Assembly: GCA_023269565.1 (NCBI GenBank) | Contig: JAHFTD010000012.1 | Coordinates: forward strand, 1-40,815 | Origin: Opitutaceae bacterium | GTDB lineage: Bacteria > Verrucomicrobiota > Verrucomicrobiia > Opitutales > Opitutaceae | Direction of reading: 5' to 3' | Length of the DNA: 40,815 bases | Shown: one piece after another, positions 7,888 through 15,694 of the stretch | Position numbering within the stretch: the stretch's first letter is position 1 | Layout of the letters: every line of letters begins with the position of its first letter | The notes under the pieces: model-generated | The model's input: the letters and a program-made list of their open reading frames with translations, nothing else | Database searches by the model: none | What the model was told of the DNA's origin: nothing | Made by a program: the position numbers and the translations under genes

Positions 7888-8597
7888 AGCCAGCCCAGGC
7901 CGGCCACCAGCGTCACACGGCCGTCGTGCAACCGCGCGATCGAGGTGTTGGCCAGCCCGACCACGGTCTCGGCAGGATTGAATTGCAGGTAGATTTTGAT
8001 TTTGCCCACGCGTCCGTCGAAGTCCGCCTTCGTCGCCGGCGCCGGATGGTGCGGGTTGATGACCGCCGGGAAAATGCCGAGTGACTGCCGGCTCGGGATC
8101 TCGGCGACCGGGAAGTCATTCGTCGTCCCGATCAGCTGCCCGGCTACGTTGGCCCCGGCGCTGGTGCCGCCATAAGGCACGCCTGCCGCCACGCGGGCAC
8201 GGATGAGCTCGAGCTGGCCCGTGCGGTAAAGCTCGCCCAGCAGCACAAAGGTCTCGCCCCCGCCGATGAAGATGCCATCGGCGCTTTCGAGCAGCGCGCG
8301 CTGGCCCGCGGTGTCCAGTCGGTGCAGCGACACCGCCTTGGCTCCGTTCAGATGAGCAAAGGCCTCCTGCAAACGTGCCTCCATCTTGTCGCGCTCGGCG
8401 GGCAACGTGGCGTGCAGCACGAGCGCGACCTGCTTGCAGCCGGCGTAATGCGCACGCATCACCGCGAGCGTGCTATCGGCAAAATGATTCCCGTTCATCA
8501 TGGCGCCTCCGCACACCAGCACGGAGGGCGACGGGGCGGCCGGGACGCTGGTAAAGATCAGGAGGCCGGGCAGCAACAGTCGCAGGAGGGAGCGCAT
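7809..8597 (-). CDS. Exported S51-family peptidase (cyanophycinase / dipeptidase E type)
   Basis: This is a 262-residue protein with an N-terminal signal peptide (LLRLLLPGLLIFTSVPAA). The S51 features are present: the oxyanion/turn motif FIGGGETF at 110-117, the nucleophile S146 in GGTSAGAN, and H183/H184 in INPHHP as candidate catalytic histidine. The family includes peptidase E (aspartyl dipeptidase, normally cytoplasmic) and cyanophycinase, which is sometimes secreted. Export here points to an extracytoplasmic peptide or polymer-degrading role. The gene converges on the mutarotase-like gene and their ends overlap by 79 bp. It is divergent from the glycosidase gene at 8702. Confidence 0.88.
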   Translation of the reverse strand: MRSLLRLLLPGLLIFTSVPAAPSPSVLVCGGAMMNGNHFADSTLAVMRAHYAGCKQVALVLHATLPAERDKMEARLQEAFAHLNGAKAVSLHRLDTAGQRALLESADGIFIGGGETFVLLGELYRTGQLELIRARVAAGVPYGGTSAGANVAGQLIGTTNDFPVAEIPSRQSLGIFPAVINPHHPAPATKADFDGRVGKIKIYLQFNPAETVVGLANTSIARLHDGRVTLVAGLGWLYRADGVHPLVIGEPVPELVVARPKS

Positions 8598-8608
8598 GGA
8601 GATAGGGA

Positions 8609-8700
8609 GAGTAAAGCAGGTTTCCCCGGCGGCTCAATCTCGCAGGAAATTTTCATGAAGATTTATTTTGCGCGGCCCGGCGCCGCCTCAATCTTTACTC
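8609..8700. promoter_or_regulatory. Inverted repeat GAGTAAAG ... CTTTACTC framing a divergent promoter region
   Basis: In the 104-bp spacer between the S51 peptidase gene and the glycosidase gene, perfect 8-bp arms lie at 8609-8616 and 8693-8700, each close to one of the two start codons. CTCAATCT occurs twice (8633-8640 and 8687-8694). The centre is AT-rich (ATTTTCATGAAGATTTATTTTG, 8650-8670) and includes the palindrome TTCATGAA. The layout suggests a shared two-way promoter with operator or leader elements, but no promoter boxes can be fixed. Confidence 0.35.
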
Positions 8701-8701
8701 G

Positions 8702-11299
8702 ATGACTATCCCGCTCCACTGCGCCGCCTTCTGCCTGGTCCTTGCCGCCATCACAATGGCCTCGGCGGCGGAGCGCGTCGTGGATCAGCGCTACGGTATC
8801 CCGACCTGGCACCAGCCGCTCGGCGTGCCGGATGACTGGCACAAACCGATAGCGAGCGAACGCGGCGCGCTGCTCTACGACTTCGGTCCTGGCCCGTATG
8901 CGCAACCGTCCACAACCATCGCAGCCGCGGCCGCGGGTGAGCCGTTCAAGTTAGAGCGCCAGGAGTGGGCCGACTCCCCCCGCCTGCCCGTCGTCCGCTC
9001 CGTGCTGACGCGCGGCACCGACTCGATCGAGATCACTACGCTGGCCCTGCCGCCCGCGGCTGCCGCCGTCTCCAACGGCCGCACCGACAAGTGGGAACGC
9101 CTCGATGGCATCACCGGCGCCCTAGGCTGGGCGAAGCCGATGGCTGACGTCTCGCCCGAATTCCGCAATGTCGCCTGGGGCGTCAATCGCCCGGTGCGCT
9201 ACCGTTTCCGCGTCCCGCCGGGCGCTGCCAAGCGCGTCATGCTCGGCTTCTGCGAGAGCTACAAACTCCGCCTGGGTGATCGTATCGCGGAGATGCATGT
9301 CGAGGGCGCGCCGGTTCTGGTGCTCGACCTCGCGCTGAACGCGCCCCTCAACCAACCGCAGGTGTTTCTCTTCGACGCCGCCGATGCCGACCAAAACGGC
9401 TGGATCGACGTGACCATCATTGCACCGCAGGGCCACGATCCCAACACCACGCTCGCCACCATCGCGGTCTACCCCGCCGGCCTCCGGCTCACCCGCGCTG
9501 AACTCATCGCCGGCTCAAACGACCCCAAGGACCGCGCCGAGTTGCGCGTCGCCGGCGGCACCGAAGTCCGCCGTGAACCGCCACGCACCGACCTGATCCA
9601 CGCAAAATATTCGGGCCAAGTTCAGCCGGTGCTCAATATCATGACCGGCCGCCGGCTGTCCACCGACTCTGACGGTGTGGTCACCGATGGCGGCACGCCC
9701 TTCGTGCTGACGCTGCCCCGCGCCACCAAGTCCGAAATGACCGACACCGGCTGGCGGCTCGAATTCGCCCCTGGCACGACGGAGGTCACCGCGTGGGTCT
9801 TTTCCGGCTCGGCCACCACCGCCGAAGTCGCGGCCGCCCGCGCGCTCACGCCGGCCGCCGCCCTTGCCCAGGCCCGTGCTCGGTGGGCACAGATCAGCAT
9901 TCCCTACGGCCGCATCACGGTCGCCGACCCAAAGGTCCAGTCGTTCGTCGACGCCTCGATCCGCACACTTTACCAGACCCGCGAAAACATCAACGGCCAG
10001 TCGCAGTTCAACTCCAGCTTCACCCTCTACCGCGGACTCTGGGCCGGCGACGCGGTCTATGTCACCAACCTCGCCGCGACGCTCGGCGATTCCGCGACGG
10101 GCCGCCAGACTCTCGATGCGCTCTTCTCGCACCAGAACGCCGACGGCGTAATCGACGAACTGCATCCACAGAAAATCTTCCGCACCACGGCCGAGGTCCT
10201 GTGGGCGGTCGAGCGCGACGCGCAGATCAGCGGCGACTGGTCCTACGCCCGCGCCAGGTGGCCGCAGATCCTCCGCGGCGTGGCGGGCATCCGCGCCCTT
10301 CGCGACAGCACCCTCGCCCATCCCGACGCCGCCTACACCGGCATGCTGCCGCCCGGCTTTAGCGACGGCGGCATCCTCGACATCGGCGCCGAGTATTCCT
10401 CCGTCTATTGCACCATCACCGGCCTGCTTGCCACCGTCCGCACGGCGGAGGCACTCGGCCGTGACAAGGAAGCCACCGAGATTGCCCAGCTTGCGACCGA
10501 GTTCCGCACGGCCTTTGAGAAGCACCGCCAGCGCGACCAGCGGCACGACGCCCAAGGCAACCTATATCTGCCGGTGCGCGTCGGCTTCAAGGGGGCTGAT
10601 CCCATTCCCCAACTCACACAGTGGGCGTTATTCGACGCGCACCTGAACGGCGGGGGCTGGATTCCCTCCAACCACGAATTGCTGACCGGCACGCTCGCCC
10701 TACTCGAGTCCGTGGAAAAACAGGGACTGCCCGTCAGCCTCGGCTGGATGCCCGGCGGCAACTGGGCGGGCATGGGAATGTTCATCGCCTTCCAGCATCT
10801 GGTGCTTGGCCACGACGCCAAGGTCGCCGACATGCTCTACGCCGCAGCCAACCACGCCTCGCCGCTCGGCACCTGGGTGGAGGAGCAATCGCTTATCGGC
10901 GAACCCCTGAAGCTCGCCGGCGACCAGCCGCACGGCTTCGCCTCCGCGATGTTCGCGCACCTCACGGGCGCGATGCTCGCCTATGACCATGACGACATCG
11001 TGCACCTGCTCGGCAGCGTGCCCGCCGAGTGGCTGCACCCGGGCGCCGTCAACCGTCTCGACGGCTGGCACACGGCCGCCGGCACCGTGACACTCGCGCT
11101 CACCGTCGCCGCCGACGGCCACACCGCCACGCTCAAGGTCGAACCCATCGCCCGCACCGATAAAAAGATCCGGATTCTTCTCCACACCGCGAGCCTGACA
11201 CACGCCGGCTTCGCCACACCCGCCTCCGCCAAGGACGGCCTCATCGAGTTGACGCCCGGCCAGCCGTTCGCGCTGACCATGATTCGGGACGCAAAATAA
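8702..11299 (+). CDS. Secreted six-hairpin glycosidase-like protein
   Basis: This 865-residue protein has a signal peptide (CAAFCLVLAAITMASAAE). Residues about 30-400 form a beta-rich N-terminal part. From about 415 to 765 the sequence fits an (alpha/alpha)6 barrel, with TLYQTRENINGQSQFNSS, YRGLWAGDAVYVTNLAATLG around 445-460, then SDGGILDIGAEYSS and MPGGNWAGMGMFIAFQHL. A short beta domain closes it. The layout matches the six-hairpin glycosidase superfamily (GH15, GH78, GH116 and others), but the GH family and the catalytic acids cannot be fixed. Near residue 225 a loop FDAADADQNGWIDV looks like a single EF-hand-type calcium loop. The gene stands between divergent S51 and convergent SSS genes and is probably transcribed alone. 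Confidence 0.8.
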   Translation: MTIPLHCAAFCLVLAAITMASAAERVVDQRYGIPTWHQPLGVPDDWHKPIASERGALLYDFGPGPYAQPSTTIAAAAAGEPFKLERQEWADSPRLPVVRSVLTRGTDSIEITTLALPPAAAAVSNGRTDKWERLDGITGALGWAKPMADVSPEFRNVAWGVNRPVRYRFRVPPGAAKRVMLGFCESYKLRLGDRIAEMHVEGAPVLVLDLALNAPLNQPQVFLFDAADADQNGWIDVTIIAPQGHDPNTTLATIAVYPAGLRLTRAELIAGSNDPKDRAELRVAGGTEVRREPPRTDLIHAKYSGQVQPVLNIMTGRRLSTDSDGVVTDGGTPFVLTLPRATKSEMTDTGWRLEFAPGTTEVTAWVFSGSATTAEVAAARALTPAAALAQARARWAQISIPYGRITVADPKVQSFVDASIRTLYQTRENINGQSQFNSSFTLYRGLWAGDAVYVTNLAATLGDSATGRQTLDALFSHQNADGVIDELHPQKIFRTTAEVLWAVERDAQISGDWSYARARWPQILRGVAGIRALRDSTLAHPDAAYTGMLPPGFSDGGILDIGAEYSSVYCTITGLLATVRTAEALGRDKEATEIAQLATEFRTAFEKHRQRDQRHDAQGNLYLPVRVGFKGADPIPQLTQWALFDAHLNGGGWIPSNHELLTGTLALLESVEKQGLPVSLGWMPGGNWAGMGMFIAFQHLVLGHDAKVADMLYAAANHASPLGTWVEEQSLIGEPLKLAGDQPHGFASAMFAHLTGAMLAYDHDDIVHLLGSVPAEWLHPGAVNRLDGWHTAAGTVTLALTVAADGHTATLKVEPIARTDKKIRILLHTASLTHAGFATPASAKDGLIELTPGQPFALTMIRDAK

Positions 11300-11331
11300 T
11301 GCCTTTGAATGTCGGTCCGGCGGCCGAGGCG

Positions 11332-11348
11332 CGGGAGCTCAGCTCCCG
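11332..11348. terminator. Hairpin CGGGAGCT-C-AGCTCCCG between convergent genes
   Basis: A perfect 8-bp stem with a 1-nt loop (in practice a smaller stem with a wider loop) covers the stop codon of the SSS gene and lies 33 bp past the glycosidase stop. There is no T-run on either strand, so it is not a classical intrinsic terminator. It may slow or mark transcript ends in both directions. Confidence 0.3.
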
Positions 11349-13453
11349 ATCACCAGCACGGCTTTGAAGAAGATCAGGATGAACCCGACGAGCCCGCAGC
11401 ACCCGAGGAAGCCGAGCATGTCCTGCCGGTCCCACCTCGTGAACTCCCAGTTCGACTTGGGGAAGAGCTTGGTGTGGTCGAAGCGCGCGGGGTTGGCGTA
11501 GCTCGCCTCCACTTCCTTGGCGTCCTCGTCCAGCGTCGCGGCGACCGGGGTTTTCATGCGGACATGAAAGCGCGCCAGGCGGATCGGGTCCGTCGGCTTG
11601 GTCAGCCGGCTGGCGACGAGCAGGATCAGAAGCGGGATCAGCGCATCCAGCACGTAGCGCGTCGTCATCAGCTGCGCCCCGTTGAAGCCCGCAACGTCCG
11701 CGCCCAGCAGAACGATCAACCAGACCTCGGGGCGGAACAGCCCGCGGCCTGTCCGGGGTGAGGCCGGATCTTTGGGATCGAGGCGAACCACTCCCTCCTC
11801 GAAGTAGGCCGAGACCGGCTCGGTGCGCTGGGTTTGCCTGAATAGCTCGCCCGCGGTCCGCGCACGGCCCGCGGCGACATCCTCGGCCGTAGCGCGGGTT
11901 TCGACCGTCACCACCTGCTCGCGCGTCATCAGCGTGAGCGAGGCGGACTGCGCGAGTGCGGGAATGTTCGGCACGGCCCAGGGAATGAGCGCGACCAGGA
12001 TCACGGTTGCTACCACCTGGATGCGCACGGCGGTTTCCGTCAGCCCCCGCCACAGAAAGATAAGGGTAATTGGCACGCCCCAAATGACGAGCAGCACGAT
12101 GGCGAACTTCAGCAGCGCGATCACGCTGTTCAGGTAGAGCCCAACCGCAATCCCGAGCGCGAGAACCACCGGCACGGTCAGGCGGGCGATGAACATGTAG
12201 TGCTCCTCGGATTTTCCGGTGAACAGTGGTTCATAAAGATTCTTCACCACCAGGCCGGACAGGACCACGGATTGCCCGCCGAGGAGGGCGAGCTTGCCGC
12301 CGAGGATGCCGATGATCATCACCCCGATGAGCCCGACGGGCAGCAGCGAACGCGTCAGCAGGCCCCACACCTGGTCGGGATCGGAGAGACTGGGCCCGAA
12401 CAGGGCGAACGCGATCAGGCCGCAGTAGGCCCACGCGATCGTCACGAAGCGTTTGCTGAATCCGCCCGACACGGCGCCGAGCCGCGCGGCCATCTCATTT
12501 TTAGCCGAGCCGGCGATAGTCATGCCGCCCTGCGAGCCCACAATGCCGACGAACTGCACGAGCAGCAGCGCGCCGATGGAATACCAGGTGTATTCGCTCA
12601 TCCCGCCTCCGCCGAAAAGGTTGAACATCACGTCCGGCACCTTCTGATGCAGCACCCCCGCGCCGCCGAGTTTCACCAATCCGAACGGAATCAGGATCAC
12701 CGAGATCAGGATCACGAGCACGGCCTGCAGCGCGTCGACCACCGCCGAGGCTTTCAGGCCGCCGAGCATGACGAACACCGCCACCAGCGCCGACGACACG
12801 AGGTAGAAGATCACGGGCTGGAGGTAGGTCACATAGGGCTGCAGCTCGCCCCGGTTGTAGTAATTCTTGAGCACATCGTAGCGCGCGGCCTTGGCCTCCG
12901 CGAGCGGCACCACCGCCCGCTCCTTCCGCAGTTCAGTGAAATCGCGGTAATCATCCACCATGCGCTGTTCCGCCACGGAGTAGATCGCCGGCTCCTTCAC
13001 CATCAGCGGCTGGAGCGTCTTGAGCGCCACGACATTACCACCCGCGATGCTCACGATAGCCATCATGATGGTGGTGATCGCATACAGGGTGGCGAGGAAG
13101 CGCCGGCCGAAGCGGTCCTCAAACAAATCAGCCATCGTGGTCAGCCGCACGCGGCGGAACCACACGGCGGTGAACCAGTAGTAGGGCGTCAGGAAGAGCG
13201 TGATGAGCGCGAGCCACGCGCCGCCCGCGCCCTGCCGGTAGACGGAACTCGAGGTGGTCGTCGCCTGCCCGGGGTCGGCCATGCTACCGAAGCTCAGGAA
13301 AAACTGGAACCATTTGCCGAGCGAACGCCCGCCGAGGAAGAAGTCACCCTGGCCCTTGACGCCGTGCGCCAGGACCTTGCCGATGCCGAGGACGGCGAAG
13401 ATGTAAATTACGATGATAAGCGCATCGATCCAATGAAGGCCAAAGAAATGCAT
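11339..13453 (-). CDS. SSS-family sodium:solute symporter with two large extra loops
   Basis: This is a 704-residue inner-membrane carrier of the sodium/solute symporter fold. N-terminal helices include WIDALIIVIYIFAVLGIG. They are followed by QGDFFLGGRSLGKWF and the glycine-rich helix FFLSFGSMADPGQATTTSSSVY, typical of the sodium site region. About 15 hydrophobic segments are visible. SSS carriers are usually 480-600 residues; here a charged stretch of about 60 residues sits near 150-210 (ELRKERAVVPLAEAKAARYD) and another of about 75 near 505-585. The carrier is the last gene of the minus-strand cluster, downstream of GH127, so uptake of arabinose, rhamnose or a uronic acid is likely. A repeat-bearing 296-bp spacer separates it from the GH127 gene. 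Confidence 0.9.
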   Translation of the reverse strand: MHFFGLHWIDALIIVIYIFAVLGIGKVLAHGVKGQGDFFLGGRSLGKWFQFFLSFGSMADPGQATTTSSSVYRQGAGGAWLALITLFLTPYYWFTAVWFRRVRLTTMADLFEDRFGRRFLATLYAITTIMMAIVSIAGGNVVALKTLQPLMVKEPAIYSVAEQRMVDDYRDFTELRKERAVVPLAEAKAARYDVLKNYYNRGELQPYVTYLQPVIFYLVSSALVAVFVMLGGLKASAVVDALQAVLVILISVILIPFGLVKLGGAGVLHQKVPDVMFNLFGGGGMSEYTWYSIGALLLVQFVGIVGSQGGMTIAGSAKNEMAARLGAVSGGFSKRFVTIAWAYCGLIAFALFGPSLSDPDQVWGLLTRSLLPVGLIGVMIIGILGGKLALLGGQSVVLSGLVVKNLYEPLFTGKSEEHYMFIARLTVPVVLALGIAVGLYLNSVIALLKFAIVLLVIWGVPITLIFLWRGLTETAVRIQVVATVILVALIPWAVPNIPALAQSASLTLMTREQVVTVETRATAEDVAAGRARTAGELFRQTQRTEPVSAYFEEGVVRLDPKDPASPRTGRGLFRPEVWLIVLLGADVAGFNGAQLMTTRYVLDALIPLLILLVASRLTKPTDPIRLARFHVRMKTPVAATLDEDAKEVEASYANPARFDHTKLFPKSNWEFTRWDRQDMLGFLGCCGLVGFILIFFKAVLVIGS

Positions 13454-13513
13454 GAGTCGGGGAGTTGGGGTAATGAACTTGTCGCGGAAAATGGCGCGGG
13501 GGGCGAGCCCGCA

Positions 13514-13651
13514 TCAGGGAAACGGCCAGTAACCGTTGCCCTGCATCCGGCGCTCAAGGCCAAACGCGGCGAAGAACTGGAGCGTGTCGGCCGGTGTGCG
13601 GCGGAAGGCGCCAAGCGACCTGTCGTTTACGGGGGCGAGGAGGACGTCGCC
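13514..13651 (-). pseudogene. Possible C-terminal gene remnant next to a palindromic repeat
   Basis: Within the 296-bp spacer 13454-13749, 45 codons ending in TGA read as protein-like sequence (GDVLLAPVNDRSLGAFRR, then DTLQFFAAFGLERRMQGNG). By my count 38 of the 45 codons end in G or C, like the neighbouring genes. Upstream the same frame runs into a known type of non-coding repeat and then into the end of the GH127 gene, so no sensible start exists. It may be the tail of a gene lost by repeat insertion or deletion. No family is recognised, and a chance open frame is possible in DNA this GC-rich. Confidence 0.3.
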
Positions 13652-13654
13652 AAT

Positions 13655-13722
13655 GATGGCCGTGGCGATCCAGCCAATGGATTGCTTCGTCGCCCACCGG
13701 GTGGGCTTCTCGCAATGACCGG
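13655..13722 (-). repeat. Dispersed palindromic intergenic repeat (CATTGCGAGAAGC / GACGAAGCAATCC type)
   Basis: On the minus strand the spacer reads TCATTGCGAGAAGCCCACC followed by GGTGGGCGACGAAGCAATCC. Arms GCAAT/ATTGC (13712-13716 and 13681-13685) enclose a perfect GCCCACC-G-GGTGGGC hairpin. A second dyad, ATCCA-GCCAA-TGGAT, is at 13668-13682. This is the well-known type of short repeat found between genes in many unrelated bacteria, often mistranslated as a peptide with HCE...ATKQS. Only one copy is seen in this window. It lies between GH127 and the SSS gene in the same cluster, and as RNA could fold and affect the downstream transporter transcript. Confidence 0.75.
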
Positions 13723-13749
13723 TATGGTGAAACAGGATGGGCCTGTGAC

Positions 13750-15681
13750 TCATGTTTCCCTCAGCCATAGTCGCATTTCCCCTTCGCCGCGGTTGGCCCA
13801 TAATGCATACGGCACGGCGCGCAATGGCGCCACTGCCGGCGTGGGCGTTTCGGTGGAATAAAGTGCTTCACCGGCCGGGGTGCGCAATGCGGTCCCCTCG
13901 ATAACCACGCAGCCCCCGAGCAGATCGGCAACGAATCGTGCCTCCAACTTGGCTGTGCGTGGCAAACTTAGCGCCGACAGCTGCGGACCGTTGTCCACCT
14001 CCTCCAAACAATAAACCATTGGGCCCCGCTGCAGGGCCACCTGACCGGCGGCGGCGAATACGCGTGCATCGGCGCGCACGCGCTCGACGGGCATGGGCAC
14101 CTCCAACCCAACCCGGTCACCCGGCTGCCAGACCCGGCGCAGCCGCGCATAGCCCGCGACATTTTCGATTTCCTGCACGGCGCCATTCAGCGTCAGACGC
14201 GGCGCGCGGCACCAGCCGGGCAGCCGGAGCTGCAGCGTAAATTCTACCGCCTGCGCCGGCTCAATCCGGAATTCCACACGATCCTGCCAGGGATATTCCG
14301 TCTGCGCCCGCAACCGCACCGGCACGTTGCCGGCCTTGAACCGGGCTTCGCCCCCGGCGTAGAGATGCACGGCAAGCCCGTCCGGCGTCTGCGAGCAGGC
14401 ATACGCACCGAGCGAGGCAAAGAGTCGCGCGACATTGGGCGGGCAGCAGGCGCAACCGAACCACGGCACGCGCTGGGTCTTGACCAGGTGGCACTCGTAG
14501 CGCCGCTTGGCGACGGTCGGCACGACCTCAAGCGGGTTGACGTAGAAATAGGTGCGGCCATCGAGGGCGAGCCCGGCGAGCACGTTGTTGTAGAGCGCAC
14601 GCTCCATCACGTCGGCATCTGCGCCGCGCAAATCCAGGTCGAGCAACCGCCGCGCGCACATGACCACGCCGATCGCGGCGCAAGTCTCAGCGTAAGCGCG
14701 GTCGGCTGGCAGATCAAAGGGCTCGCCGAATTTTTCGCCGTGGGGCTCGGGGCCCACGCCGCCGGTGACGTAGAGGTGCTGCTGCACGATGGCGGACCAC
14801 AGCCCGCGGCTCTGTTCGGCAAGGGCCGCATCCTTGCGGTCGTGGGCCAGATCGATCATGGCGGCGAGCAGATACATCATGCGCACGGCATGGCCGACCG
14901 GCTCGGCCAGATCCCGCACGGGCCGGGCGGCCTGCAACGTGCCGAGGCCGTCGTGGTGCATATGCCACGGCAGCTTGCCGTCCTCGCCGCGCCGCTTGGC
15001 CTCCAATTCAAAGTAATTCGGAGACTGGCCGCGTTGCTCGATAAAATAGAGCGCGAGGTCGCGGTAGCGCTCCCCTCCGGTAACGCGGGCGAGCTTCACC
15101 AGCGCCAGTTCAATCTCTTCGTGGCCGCAGTAACCCGGCACCTGGTCCGGGCCGGGACCGAAGGTGCGGCCGATCAGGTCGGCCAGCTTGCACACGACAT
15201 CAAGCAGCGACCGCTGGCCGGTGGCCGTAAAGTGCGCGACCCCCGCCTCAATGAAGTGACCGGCGACGTAAAGCTCGTGGCAATCGCGCAGGTTGGCCCA
15301 GCGATTGGCCGGTTCGACGAGCTGGAAGTAGGTGTTGAGGTAGCCGTCAGCCTGCTGCGCCTTCGCGATGGTGGCGATGAGGCGGTCGAGCTCGGCCTCG
15401 AGCGTTGCGTCCGGATGGGTGGCCAGCCGGTAGCTGGCGGCCTCGATCCATTTGGCGAGATCGGAGTCCTGCCAGAACAGGCCGTGGAATTTCCCGGCCT
15501 TCTCGCCGGCGGCGACTTGGAAATTATGCACGCAGCCGCTGCGCTCGGCACCGGCGATGCGGTCGTTGAGCGCCTCCCACTGCCAGGGAATCACCGTGTC
15601 ACGCACGAGCCGCGCCCGGCCGGCGAGGAAGCCGTGGTCGAGCTTGACCGACGGCAGAGGCAGCGACGTGGGGTAGCTCAT
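13750..15681 (-). CDS. GH127 beta-L-arabinofuranosidase
   Basis: This 643-residue enzyme matches the GH127 family, known from HypBA1, which releases beta-L-arabinofuranose with a cysteine nucleophile held by zinc. The site is readable: E332 and C334 in AYAETCAAIG, and C412-C413 in FGCACCPPN. Counting against HypBA1 (E338, C340, C417, C418), C412 is the zinc ligand and C413 the fourth family cysteine. E316 in HGEKFGE lines up with the proposed general acid E322. The domain order is an (alpha/alpha)6 barrel to about 420 followed by beta domains. There is no signal peptide, so it probably acts in the cytoplasm on imported oligosaccharides. It starts 13 bp after the preceding gene's stop, in an operon with GH78. 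Confidence 0.93.
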   Translation of the reverse strand: MSYPTSLPLPSVKLDHGFLAGRARLVRDTVIPWQWEALNDRIAGAERSGCVHNFQVAAGEKAGKFHGLFWQDSDLAKWIEAASYRLATHPDATLEAELDRLIATIAKAQQADGYLNTYFQLVEPANRWANLRDCHELYVAGHFIEAGVAHFTATGQRSLLDVVCKLADLIGRTFGPGPDQVPGYCGHEEIELALVKLARVTGGERYRDLALYFIEQRGQSPNYFELEAKRRGEDGKLPWHMHHDGLGTLQAARPVRDLAEPVGHAVRMMYLLAAMIDLAHDRKDAALAEQSRGLWSAIVQQHLYVTGGVGPEPHGEKFGEPFDLPADRAYAETCAAIGVVMCARRLLDLDLRGADADVMERALYNNVLAGLALDGRTYFYVNPLEVVPTVAKRRYECHLVKTQRVPWFGCACCPPNVARLFASLGAYACSQTPDGLAVHLYAGGEARFKAGNVPVRLRAQTEYPWQDRVEFRIEPAQAVEFTLQLRLPGWCRAPRLTLNGAVQEIENVAGYARLRRVWQPGDRVGLEVPMPVERVRADARVFAAAGQVALQRGPMVYCLEEVDNGPQLSALSLPRTAKLEARFVADLLGGCVVIEGTALRTPAGEALYSTETPTPAVAPLRAVPYALWANRGEGEMRLWLRET

Positions 15682-15694
15682 GCGCGGCGGCGGC

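Noticed and set aside
13514-13801. 95-residue minus-strand protein reading through the intergenic repeat
   Set aside because: Its N-terminal half is translation of the GH127 gene's end and of the CATTGCGAG/GAAGCAATCC repeat (HCE...ATKQS), a known cause of false proteins. Only the last 45 codons are kept, as a possible remnant.
12200-13861. 553-codon plus-strand frame antisense to the SSS gene and spacer
   Set aside because: It is rich in H, E, R and Q, without hydrophobic core pattern or motif; it mirrors the leucine/valine-rich codons of the membrane protein on the other strand.
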